From a virus: a DNA stretch of 49,898 nt. This document shows, in pieces, positions 23,132-30,813 of this stretch. The stretch lies in the IMG/VR virus record IMGVR_UViG_3300023235_000033, positions 1 through 49,898 of that record. One strand, written 5' to 3'. The position numbers and the translations under genes are program-made. The notes beneath the pieces were generated by a model. The model was given only the letters and a program-made list of their open reading frames with translations. It was not told where the DNA came from and ran no database searches. Each line of letters begins with the position of its first letter. Positions within the stretch are counted from its first letter, which is position 1.

Positions 23132-23139
23132 CGAATATA
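23132..23139 (-). promoter_or_regulatory. TATATTCG promoter box (nuclease gene)
   Basis: TATATTCGCTA on the minus strand, 24 bp before the nuclease ATG, with ATTATAAT upstream. The same pair of elements precedes the SbcD-SbcC gene, suggesting a shared promoter class for replication/repair genes. It differs from the Bacteroidota -7 consensus TAnnTTTG at one base. Confidence 0.45.
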
Positions 23140-23164
23140 ATCAATTTTTAGATTATAATCTAGG

Positions 23165-23172
23165 CTATTTAG
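23165..23172 (+). promoter_or_regulatory. CTATTTAG box before 23177 gene
   Basis: CTATTTAG ends 4 bp before the ATG of the plus-strand gene, in the divergent spacer shared with the nuclease promoter. Too close for a standard leader, so a leaderless start is possible. Confidence 0.25.
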
Positions 23173-23176
23173 GTAT

Positions 23177-23791
23177 ATGGGACACGTATCCTCAATTTAT
23201 CTTCATAAACTAAACAGACTTGCTGGAATTGTTTCAGAGGCACTTAACACTGCCACTGCACCTGACCCTTTTGCGAGGTCCAACGAGCGTGTTCCTTTTA
23301 ATGTCGACCTGATGCAGCAAGCAATCGAACAAGGTCTTGTGGTTGGTCTTCTGTTTCAATCCAACAACACCAAGTACAAGATGCCTGTAGCCAAGTACCG
23401 CAACATCATGCCTGTGGCTATGGGGTATGATAAAGACGGTAGATTAGTTTTTCGTGGGGTCCACGTTAAAGGTCAGAGTGAAAAGAAGGCTCGACAGACT
23501 GGCGTTAGAAGCGCAGAGGCATCGAACGAATGGAGGCTGTTTTTGGCATCAAATGTAAAAAGCATGTTCTTTACTGGGGGTTTCTTTTCCCAGGTGCCAA
23601 TTGGAGGGTTTAAATCAAATGACAGTGACATTACGCGTCAGATAGTATCGTTTGATGCGGGGCGAGCAAAAGCTTACCAAGACGAATATAACAAGATGTC
23701 GCAACCGCAGTCCGACTACAGTCCTGAGTTGAACGAGAAGTCTAGAGTTATAAAGAGTTTGTTTAAGAAAGATTATCGAAGGAAGTGGTAA
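23177..23791 (+). CDS. hypothetical WYL-like/SH3-like domain protein
   Basis: This is a 204-residue protein. Residues about 45-150 have the order AIEQGLVVGLLFQ, YRNIMPVAMGYDKDGRLVFRGVHV and NEWRLFLASNVKSM, reminiscent of the WYL/Sm-like fold that often binds nucleic acid or ligands. The C terminus is polar and basic (KSLFKKDYRRKW). It is divergent from the nuclease gene and shares its 69-bp spacer. Domain assignment is tentative. Confidence 0.6.
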   Translation: MGHVSSIYLHKLNRLAGIVSEALNTATAPDPFARSNERVPFNVDLMQQAIEQGLVVGLLFQSNNTKYKMPVAKYRNIMPVAMGYDKDGRLVFRGVHVKGQSEKKARQTGVRSAEASNEWRLFLASNVKSMFFTGGFFSQVPIGGFKSNDSDITRQIVSFDAGRAKAYQDEYNKMSQPQSDYSPELNEKSRVIKSLFKKDYRRKW

Positions 23792-23894
23792 TTAAAGAGC
23801 ATTATTAGCGTTTGGTCTGTATCGAGTAAAATGGTATCGGTTTTGCTATGTACCACTTCAAACCTTGTGTTTGTGTGATGATGATATCATTTGG

Positions 23895-24143
23895 TTACTT
23901 CTGAATTTCGTCTTTCAGTTGTTCAAGTCTTTCAGTTGTCACTATTATTTTTCTTGGCGAGTTGTTAATTGCTCTTTCAAGTGATTGAAATAGTTCTTTT
24001 TTGCTTTTAAACAAGTGTTCTATTGCTTCATAAGGTGTTAATCCCCTAATCATAGACTCAAAGATACTTCTAAATTCTGCATCAAATTGAAACTCTTCAA
24101 AGAACTCTTCTGTAAACTGTGATTTTAATTCAAATTGGTTCAT
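23895..24143 (-). CDS. small hypothetical protein (82 aa)
   Basis: This is an 82-residue, helical acidic protein (FTEEFFEEFQFDAEFRSIFESM). Not recognised. The 103-bp gap between it and the convergent 23177 gene holds no clear hairpin. Confidence 0.6.
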   Translation of the reverse strand: MNQFELKSQFTEEFFEEFQFDAEFRSIFESMIRGLTPYEAIEHLFKSKKELFQSLERAINNSPRKIIVTTERLEQLKDEIQK

Positions 24144-24174
24144 AATAAACGCTTTATGGTACAGGTTGAAAATA

Positions 24175-24191
24175 AAGACCTACTAGGTCTT
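24175..24191 (-). terminator. weak rho-independent terminator
   Basis: AAGACC (24175-24180), 5-nt loop, GGTCTT (24186-24191), followed on the minus strand by TATTTTC. It lies 13 bp after the stop of the 24204-24449 gene. Short stem, so termination may be partial. Confidence 0.45.
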
Positions 24192-24203
24192 ATTGGTTAT
24201 TAA

Positions 24204-24449
24204 TTAAGAAGCATCTATCTTTTTTATAATAGTAAGTAATTCGTCTTTGTAATGCTGCTCATTCTCATAGATTTCTTCGTGATTAATAGTTCCTTGTGCC
24301 CACATTTCTTTGCACAATTTTAACCCAAGTAAAACACCTTCTATTCTTGATATTTCAATTATTTCTTCAACTGATTTAGGATAAACAACATCTAATCCCC
24401 AAGTGTCTTGATGCTTTGCTTTTTCGTAGTACTCTTTTGCTTTTGACAT
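24204..24449 (-). CDS. small hypothetical protein (81 aa)
   Basis: This is an 81-residue protein with Trp and acidic residues (QDTWGLDVVYPKSVEEIIEI) and a helical end. Not recognised. Followed by a weak terminator. Confidence 0.6.
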   Translation of the reverse strand: MSKAKEYYEKAKHQDTWGLDVVYPKSVEEIIEISRIEGVLLGLKLCKEMWAQGTINHEEIYENEQHYKDELLTIIKKIDAS

Positions 24450-24494
24450 AATAAATTTACATAGTGAAGTATATACATAGCTAACCCAGCCTGT

Positions 24495-24851
24495 TTATTC
24501 TTCGGTGATGGATATATCACCTTTCTCGCTTATTGTGTACCCATATTCAGTAGTTGTATCATCAAATAACTTGTCAACATCTATCTCTGGGTCATGATGA
24601 ACCATTTCCTCTTCATTGTCAGTTATGAACTTTGTCTGAAACACAACAACAAGTTTATTCATTACTTCCGAAATACTATTTTCACCGTAACGAGTTAATC
24701 CGTGTATGATACCATTTTTTACTTTGGTTAGAATTACATTTTCACCTTTCTTCAACCAAAACTCTCCGTCTCTTTCCTCTACCTTAATATCTGTTTTCTT
24801 TTCAACGTCTTCTAATGGAAAGCCTTTTTGAAACATAATGTCTAAACTCAT
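24495..24851 (-). CDS. hypothetical protein (118 aa)
   Basis: This is a 118-residue, acidic protein with short strands (VILTKVKNGIIHGLTRYGE, YGYTISEKGDISITEE). Not recognised. Its start lies 73 bp from the left end of element copy 3. Confidence 0.6.
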   Translation of the reverse strand: MSLDIMFQKGFPLEDVEKKTDIKVEERDGEFWLKKGENVILTKVKNGIIHGLTRYGENSISEVMNKLVVVFQTKFITDNEEEMVHHDPEIDVDKLFDDTTTEYGYTISEKGDISITEE

Positions 24852-24924
24852 AATTCTGTATTTTTAACAGCACCAAAGCATTTGAAACCAACTGATTCTA
24901 TCTACCTCGCAATGCATTTTTTAT

Positions 24925-25280
24925 AAGACGGAGCGTAAAACCCATTCATCGCGCAGCGTGGATGGGATGAAAGCGACCTTATTCAGCAAATATAACAATT
25001 GTTTTTGATAAAGACTTGATGTTTTTGGTTTAAACGCATATATTTGTTATAACAAACTTCGATAACCAAGAGTTTGTTGTTCTTTGACGTGGTATAAGGT
25101 TGCTCTGCAAAATCTTGCAGTTTGCATAAAACCAAAAAGTAAAACTGAATTAAAAACATTCACGTCTGGTTGTGGGATGCAGTCGGACGATAATCAAAAA
25201 CGGGATGAGGCGTTGCTATTAGGTGAGTCTACGACCCCCGAAGCCCAACCCATCGGCTCTGCCGTGGGTGGGTAGTTCAC
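24925..25280 (+). mobile_element. IS200/IS605-like non-autonomous element, copy 3
   Basis: 356 bp, identical to 16701-17056, including both hairpins, the internal TATATTTG box and the TTCAC end. It follows TTTAT at 24920-24924. The flanks differ completely from those of copy 2 (ACTATAATATTTTCC on the right), so this is an independent insertion rather than a duplicated segment. It sits in a non-coding spacer between 24851 and 25363, which apart from the element holds nothing I can identify. Confidence 0.85.
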
Positions 25281-25300
25281 ACTATAATATTTTCCAAAAA
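25052..25300 (+). ncRNA. omegaRNA-like transcript, copy 3
   Basis: Same scaffold as copy 2, with the promoter-like box at 25039-25046 upstream. The 20 nt after TTCAC (ACTATAATATTTTCCAAAAA), the would-be guide, are A/T-rich intergenic sequence. Ends are not mapped. Confidence 0.45.
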
Positions 25301-25362
25301 TTCAATTCAGTATTATCCAAGATTTGCCCGTGCCGCAAAAAAAACAGCGCATAGCATCATAG

Positions 25363-25785
25363 TCATTTCTTCGGTTTCAGATGTGGGATATAGTGCTCTA
25401 GGCATATTTTATCCGCCTTATTCTTTATGCGATTCAACTGCGTGCTGGTGCTGAATGATAGCTTGTTTCTTTCTTTAATTTTTTCATCTAATATCTTGAG
25501 AGTGTAAATCAAAGTCCCTCGCTTTATTTCGAACAAAGGCTTTTGATTATGAAACCCTACAAGAACATTTCCAATCAAGTCCTCTATCCTCCAAGACAGT
25601 GAGGACGTTCCTTTCTCCATTTTATCGATAGCATCCTGCATTGCTTTAATTTTATCTGTAGCTCTCTCTTCTCTATCAACTTTATGAGCAAGAGATTCTA
25701 GTATTTGTGCCTCGTCGTCTTTTCCGTCGTTTCTTAGGCTTTGAGCTTGAGATTTTAAGTTTCTAGACTGTTTTCTTTTACTCAT
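25363..25785 (-). CDS. hypothetical helical protein (140 aa)
   Basis: This is a 140-residue, basic, mostly helical protein (coiled segment at about 25-55). Not recognised. Its start overlaps the stop of the SbcD-SbcC gene by 4 bp, so it is translated from the same message and may be a partner of that nuclease. Confidence 0.7.
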   Translation of the reverse strand: MSKRKQSRNLKSQAQSLRNDGKDDEAQILESLAHKVDREERATDKIKAMQDAIDKMEKGTSSLSWRIEDLIGNVLVGFHNQKPLFEIKRGTLIYTLKILDEKIKERNKLSFSTSTQLNRIKNKADKICLEHYIPHLKPKK

Positions 25786-28700
25786 GATATTGTGTGTTGA
25801 TTTGTGGAGGATATTGCCGTTGACGTGGTAAAACTGAAATTGCTTACTCCTGCGTTTTCTGGGAGAGCAGAAAACTCCTTATTAATAAATCCTCTGTCTT
25901 TTGTTACCTCAACTATGTTATCTACACAGTCTTTTACTTCATTTCTATGTGTAATAATTAGAACATTCTTATACTTCGTCCCTAAGTACAAGAGCATGCT
26001 CTGAACCTCTGAGATTAAGTCATCATCAAGGCTTCCAAATCCTTCATCAATCATTATAATTGATGGCTGAGAAACGGCATGATTTGAAATCTCGTGCAAA
26101 GCGTTTTTTATAGCCAGAGACACAATGAATTTTTGAGATGATGACGCCATAGCTCCAAGAGGTAGTGCATCAAATTTATCTTCCATAAAATAGAAGACTT
26201 CTGTCACGTCTCCTTTGTCATCAATCTCTAAATCAACTTTAAACTCAACAATCCCTGATAGGATGTTCTGTATTTTCTCATTGATAGTAGGAAGCTTTGT
26301 CTTAATAACCATCGCTGGTATTCCTTGCCTGTGCACAGCTTGAAGGTACAGACTGTGACGACGATATAAAGTGTCAAATTCGCGTATCTCCTTCAACCTT
26401 TCCTCTTTGCCTTCCACGTCTCGACTTAAAACCGCAAGTTCACCCGCTAATATTCGTAATTTCAAAACGATAGATGTGATGCTTTGCTTGTATCCCTCAA
26501 GCAATTCTTGATTATCATCTATCGTTTTTTGAGTTTCTGTGTTAGATTCAATGTTACGCTCATTTTTGTCAAAGTTATCGCACATCACTTTTAGCTCCAC
26601 AAGCTCTTTGCGCGTCTTCTCAATAGCATCAGAGAGCTTTGATAGCTCATTTGAGCGGGAATTAATTAACTCGTTCATCGCAACGATGTCTTTGGCTCCT
26701 AATAGTTTTTCTCGGTCTTTAGAGATGTTCTCTAAGAGCATTTCCTTTGCGGCAAGTTTAACTTTTGTTATTTCTAACTCAGAGTTTCTAGTTTCAAAAT
26801 TCTGGTTATGATTCTTGCAAACCTCTACTTCTTTAAGTACATTCTTTTTCTCTGTGAGTTCCCGCTCAAGCCTAGTTTTTCGGATATTCTGTTCTGTTTC
26901 ACCAAAAGGGTTCGGTTTTTCAGATACATTTCCGCAAGTCGGACACTTCTTGCCTTGGAAAGAGATGATTTTGTTTTGACACTCGATAATATCAGACTGA
27001 ATCTTTCTAATCGATTCCTCTGTAGTCGTGGTGTCTTCGATGAATTTTTTTGAGTTCTGTAATATCCAAGTTTCAGACTGCTGCTTAATGGATTCAATAT
27101 TAGTCTTTTGGGCTCTTTCTTGCTGCAGTTGATGCTCGACATCTGATAGGTTTTTCTCACCTTCGAATGGGACATCTTTTCGAAGATTGCTGTCCAGCCA
27201 AGATTTAAGTTCGGACTGGCGCTCAATATCTTTATTAAGTAGGTCCTCTGATAGTTCGATTTCATTCTCTAATACGTCTTTGGAGTCAAACTCCATTATC
27301 TCCACTCTATGAAGCTTGCGGGTGTGCTCTAAAATTTTGCTGTTTATGTCAGTTTGTTTTGTTTCGCTTAGAAATTGCTCTTCCTCAAGGCTCTTGATTT
27401 GAATATTAAAATCTTGCTTTTGAATATTTTTCTGAGCTATTTCTTCTTTAATCTCAGGAACTTGCCCAGCATCTTTAAAGTCTCGATTGAGATTGTTTTG
27501 TTTTTTATTAACAAAGTCGTATCTCATCTTAAAGTTAGACAAGTCAAGGTATCTAGCAATTAGAGCATTTTTAGGTTGCTGGCTCAAAGCCAGGTAGTCA
27601 CTGTCATTGTTTGAAGCGTGAAGAGCGATTATTGAAAAATCTTCATAATCTCCAATTGCTTTTTTTATCTGTCCTTTAATGTTTGTGTTCTCAGCAACTC
27701 CTTCATCTGTTTCTTCGTCTGTCCACATCCAATCTTGCTCTCCAGTTGGAATTTGGACTTCTTTCCAAATCTCGAACCGAGTTGGGTAAGAATTCCCGCC
27801 GTTCCGCTTTTGAACGACCTCGCGAGTAATTCTAAACTTCACCCCTTCAATTGAAACGACTACACTCACATATCCTTTGTTGGATTTTGTGTAAATATTT
27901 ACGAGCTTGGACTTATTTTTGGTCCCAATAATAACTTCAAACAGACCGAAAACTAAAGCACGAAGAGTGTTTGATTTTCCGCAGTAGTTCTCGCCGAAAA
28001 TCCCAGTCAACCCTGGCATGCTTTCTATTGGAAAATAAACAGCTCTATCGGGAAACGAAAATAAGTTTCGAACTTCCATCGATAGAATATCGAATTTTTT
28101 TGATTTGATTTTTTCTTTGTCAAGTCCAAGTTCTTTTTCAATTGAGTATGCAAATGTAAACAACTCTTGTAGCTCATCGTCTTCCATGTCATGCTCAGTG
28201 CGTTTCATGAATTTTTTAAATCTGCCTTCAAAACTATCTCCACCTTCTAATACTTCACTATCATCGCCCAGGTCTTCTTTTTGCAAAGTCTTCCATTCCA
28301 CGCGAATACTCTCACACTTATATCGGTCCTTTATAAGCTTGGTTATTTGATTGGTACGTTCTTGTGATTTGTTTTCCTCAAAATCTTCGACAGTTACAAT
28401 TACTTTTGTTTTTCTCTTGTTATTGGAAAAACTCATGTTCTCTATTCGGTCCTCAACTGACTCTCCACGGGTTACTGTGATTTTTGCAAATCCCCAGTCA
28501 TTTAAAACTATCTTTCTTTCGTGGGTTTTAGTTTTAGTATCCCAAATCAGATATCCTTTGTCTATTGATTCTCCATAGCCCTGTTGGATGCAACTTCCAC
28601 TATAAGCCATTCTGCCATCAAAGAAATCTTGGTACTCGTGAAAGTCACCCATCATGGTGATGTCAAAATCTTTGAATATCGATTTTTTCCAGCTGGCCTG

Positions 28701-29258
28701 GTTTGAATTTTCATGACCATTATCCATGCGAGCACCATAAAGAGCTCCGTGCCACATAGCGATATATGTTTTATCAGCTTCTTTCTGGTCTAACTCCAGC
28801 ACTTTTTCGTCTCGACAAGAGAAAATGCCATATGTATGATTTTCGTCGATACTGAAAAATCCAGATAAAGGATAGTAGTAAACGCTGTTTTCCCAAAGAT
28901 TTATTGAGGATGCATTTTCTTTTGTGACTTGGTAAGTGGATTTTCCTCCCAAAATCTCTGAAAGCTCGAAAATTGGGCTAATAACATCGCCTTGGCTCTC
29001 TTGTTTCATGTTCATATCATGATTTCCAGCTATAATATCTACTGGTGCAATCTCAGAAAGTTTTAAGAAAAACTCTGACATCAATATGAACGACTTAGGA
29101 GACATGGAGACCTTATTGTGTAATACGTCCCCAGTTATAGCAATACGGTCTACTTTGTTTGATTTTAGGTCCTCATATAATCTTTCAAAAACCTGACGAT
29201 ATTCAGCGTGTCGAGTTGAAAATCGAATGTGAATATCTGATAAGTGTGCGATTCGCAT
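25782..29258 (-). CDS. single-chain SbcD-SbcC (Mre11-Rad50) nuclease/ATPase
   Basis: This is a 1158-residue fusion. Residues 1-360 are the SbcD/Mre11 phosphoesterase: LSDIHIRF, ITGDVLH, AGNHDMN, MWHGALYG and MMGDFHEY metal-binding motifs. Residues about 390-1130 are SbcC/Rad50: Walker A GENYCGKS with K428, long coiled coils, a zinc hook CPTC at 772-775, an SSSQKF signature, Walker B IIMIDEGFGSLDDD and an ITH loop. The complex recognises DNA ends and hairpins and cuts them in an ATP-dependent way; in T4 the separate proteins gp47 and gp46 do this. Having both in one chain enforces equal amounts. The ATG lies 25 bp from a TATATTCG box and the following gene overlaps by 4 bp. Confidence 0.95.
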   Translation of the reverse strand: MRIAHLSDIHIRFSTRHAEYRQVFERLYEDLKSNKVDRIAITGDVLHNKVSMSPKSFILMSEFFLKLSEIAPVDIIAGNHDMNMKQESQGDVISPIFELSEILGGKSTYQVTKENASSINLWENSVYYYPLSGFFSIDENHTYGIFSCRDEKVLELDQKEADKTYIAMWHGALYGARMDNGHENSNQASWKKSIFKDFDITMMGDFHEYQDFFDGRMAYSGSCIQQGYGESIDKGYLIWDTKTKTHERKIVLNDWGFAKITVTRGESVEDRIENMSFSNNKRKTKVIVTVEDFEENKSQERTNQITKLIKDRYKCESIRVEWKTLQKEDLGDDSEVLEGGDSFEGRFKKFMKRTEHDMEDDELQELFTFAYSIEKELGLDKEKIKSKKFDILSMEVRNLFSFPDRAVYFPIESMPGLTGIFGENYCGKSNTLRALVFGLFEVIIGTKNKSKLVNIYTKSNKGYVSVVVSIEGVKFRITREVVQKRNGGNSYPTRFEIWKEVQIPTGEQDWMWTDEETDEGVAENTNIKGQIKKAIGDYEDFSIIALHASNNDSDYLALSQQPKNALIARYLDLSNFKMRYDFVNKKQNNLNRDFKDAGQVPEIKEEIAQKNIQKQDFNIQIKSLEEEQFLSETKQTDINSKILEHTRKLHRVEIMEFDSKDVLENEIELSEDLLNKDIERQSELKSWLDSNLRKDVPFEGEKNLSDVEHQLQQERAQKTNIESIKQQSETWILQNSKKFIEDTTTTEESIRKIQSDIIECQNKIISFQGKKCPTCGNVSEKPNPFGETEQNIRKTRLERELTEKKNVLKEVEVCKNHNQNFETRNSELEITKVKLAAKEMLLENISKDREKLLGAKDIVAMNELINSRSNELSKLSDAIEKTRKELVELKVMCDNFDKNERNIESNTETQKTIDDNQELLEGYKQSITSIVLKLRILAGELAVLSRDVEGKEERLKEIREFDTLYRRHSLYLQAVHRQGIPAMVIKTKLPTINEKIQNILSGIVEFKVDLEIDDKGDVTEVFYFMEDKFDALPLGAMASSSQKFIVSLAIKNALHEISNHAVSQPSIIMIDEGFGSLDDDLISEVQSMLLYLGTKYKNVLIITHRNEVKDCVDNIVEVTKDRGFINKEFSALPENAGVSNFSFTTSTAISSTNQHTIS

Positions 29259-29282
29259 GTTTGATGCTATTGTGTTTAATAG

Positions 29283-29290
29283 CGAATATA
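29283..29290 (-). promoter_or_regulatory. TATATTCG promoter box (SbcD-SbcC gene)
   Basis: CGCTATATTCGCTA on the minus strand, 24 bp before the ATG, with ATTATAAT a few bases further upstream. Shares TATATTCGCTA with the box before the Cas4-like nuclease gene. Confidence 0.45.
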
Positions 29291-29345
29291 GCGATTATAA
29301 TTAATAAGTCAGATGTAAAAAAAGGAAAAGTTTTCAACTATTCAA

Positions 29346-30023
29346 CTATTCAACAAATGATACCTCGACAATTGTGCGACCAGGTTTTTGCTCTAGAATA
29401 AGAGCCTCTCCTTTTTCTATCGCATCCACGAGAATAATGTTTGGATTGTCAAGAGTTATTGAAAATTGTCTAGTGTGGCCCACAATCTGTTTCCAGTCAT
29501 CAATTCTGTTGATGTTTAGACTTCTTGGCCTGACCCAAATAGGGCTGGACACAGTTGAATCACCGTGTCTTTGAAAACCAGCGAATGCAAAGTGTGAGAT
29601 GTGTAGGGAGTTGATTTTTTTAACAATATCTTTCGTGTCAACTTTATGAATATCGCACCAATCTTTAGTGACTCCTGCATGAGAAATGAGATAGTCATCT
29701 ATGGAGTGGCACCATTGCATCAAATCCTTGTTATCCTCTAGAAGTGCTTCAATATTTAAAAATGCTCCAGCTTGAAACCCGCTATACATTCCGCCTATTC
29801 CCATATAATGGGCATCATGGTTTCCTGTGAGCAAAGTTACGTCGTCTGGTCTTTCTTTTTTGAGAGCGATGATGTCTCTGAAGTTGTCCATCTGCTCCAG
29901 AGCTGTAAACTCCTTGCTGTCGAAGTAATCTCCGACAAATACGATTTTATCAGGATTAACTGATTTGACATGCTTTTTCCAGGATGGTCCTCCGTGTATG
30001 TCTCCTAAAATTAGATGTTTCAT
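29346..30023 (-). CDS. calcineurin-like metallophosphatase
   Basis: This is a 225-residue protein with the metallophosphoesterase signature: GDIHG (D8, H10), GDYFD (D32), GNHD (68-70), ISHAG and GHTRQ. The order and length resemble PPP-type serine/threonine phosphatases of phages, such as that of lambda, rather than SbcD. Substrate could be phosphoproteins or nucleotides. Its ATG overlaps the RuvC-like stop (TAATG), so it is translationally coupled to the resolvase. Confidence 0.88.
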   Translation of the reverse strand: MKHLILGDIHGGPSWKKHVKSVNPDKIVFVGDYFDSKEFTALEQMDNFRDIIALKKERPDDVTLLTGNHDAHYMGIGGMYSGFQAGAFLNIEALLEDNKDLMQWCHSIDDYLISHAGVTKDWCDIHKVDTKDIVKKINSLHISHFAFAGFQRHGDSTVSSPIWVRPRSLNINRIDDWKQIVGHTRQFSITLDNPNIILVDAIEKGEALILEQKPGRTIVEVSFVE

Positions 30024-30568
30024 TATTCGCTTTTAAGTGCTGCTTGTTTCTCCAAGGTAATCATGTGACACAGAGCGATGGTGTAGCTGTCGCACATATC
30101 GAAATTTTCATCCATAAGCTTCCTTGACTTCGGACCGTATTTCCAATTCAAAAGAGGCTGCAATTTACATACTTCCTCCCACACTTGAGATTTGCTTTCA
30201 GAGCCTTTTTTTCCAAATTTCACATGCGGGTATGCAGTTTTTCGTGCAGAGTTTACGTTGTAGTATACTGGCTCTATTCCCCAGGTTTTATAGCATACAG
30301 CCGAAATCATTCCGTTAAAGAAATTAAGCAATCCGATTGTTGTAGCAGAAGAGAATTTTCCAGCGAACTTTTTAAGCGGTTCCTCTATAGCAATATATGT
30401 CAGTTCCATTTTACTTATTTCACTTAAATGCTCCTCGAAGTGTTTTAGCTTTTCAAAAAGAGTTTGTTTTGGACGCATTTTAACGTACCCAATCTTGAGC
30501 ATGTCTCCATCTTCTGAAAAAAGTGTGTACCCAATACAGGTGGTTGATATATCTAATCCTAAAATCAT
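30023..30568 (-). CDS. RuvC-like Holliday junction resolvase
   Basis: This is a 181-residue protein of the RNase H-like RuvC superfamily. The acidic catalytic residues are D6 in GLDIST, E62 in IAIEEP, D157 and D160 in FDMCDSYTIAL. The family resolves four-way junctions in phage replication and packaging. It is shorter than typical phage structure-specific nucleases and shows no added domain. It overlaps its neighbours by 4 bp (62-aa gene) and by TAATG (phosphatase). Confidence 0.88.
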   Translation of the reverse strand: MILGLDISTTCIGYTLFSEDGDMLKIGYVKMRPKQTLFEKLKHFEEHLSEISKMELTYIAIEEPLKKFAGKFSSATTIGLLNFFNGMISAVCYKTWGIEPVYYNVNSARKTAYPHVKFGKKGSESKSQVWEEVCKLQPLLNWKYGPKSRKLMDENFDMCDSYTIALCHMITLEKQAALKSE

Positions 30569-30753
30569 TTTTCTTCTGTATCTTTTTTAAGGTTGTCAAC
30601 AATCCCAGCCTGTAGATAAGTAACATGTTCTAGCATAACTTCCTTTATCGTTTTCTTCTCAGGAGCCGTCAGGGTAAGCCCTTCTGATTTGAGGATACTC
30701 AAAAGTGTGGAAATGATTGTTATTCTTTCTGCAATTGAAATTGTTCTTATCAT
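30565..30753 (-). CDS. small hypothetical protein (62 aa)
   Basis: This is a 62-residue, helical protein (ISIAERITIISTLLSILKSEG). Not recognised. First gene of the RuvC-phosphatase run, starting only 12 bp after the terminator hairpin of the upstream tail gene, so it either has a promoter inside that hairpin or depends on read-through. Confidence 0.65.
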   Translation of the reverse strand: MIRTISIAERITIISTLLSILKSEGLTLTAPEKKTIKEVMLEHVTYLQAGIVDNLKKDTEEK

Positions 30754-30764
30754 GTTTAATGATA

Positions 30765-30796
30765 AAAAAAGCCTTGACGAATATCAAGGCTTTTTT
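30765..30796 (-). terminator. rho-independent terminator after tail gene cluster
   Basis: Perfect 13-bp inverted repeat (30765-30777 with 30784-30796) around loop CGAATA, A-rich and T-rich arms. It lies 17 bp after the stop of the tail gene at 30814 and is oriented for the minus strand; the A-rich 5' arm also permits plus-strand use. Confidence 0.85.
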
Positions 30797-30813
30797 ATTT
30801 GTAGTGTTACTGG

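Noticed and set aside
7945-25280. CRISPR array interpretation of the repeated segment
   Set aside because: Three long copies kilobases apart with different flanks, no short regular repeat-spacer pattern and no cas1/cas2.
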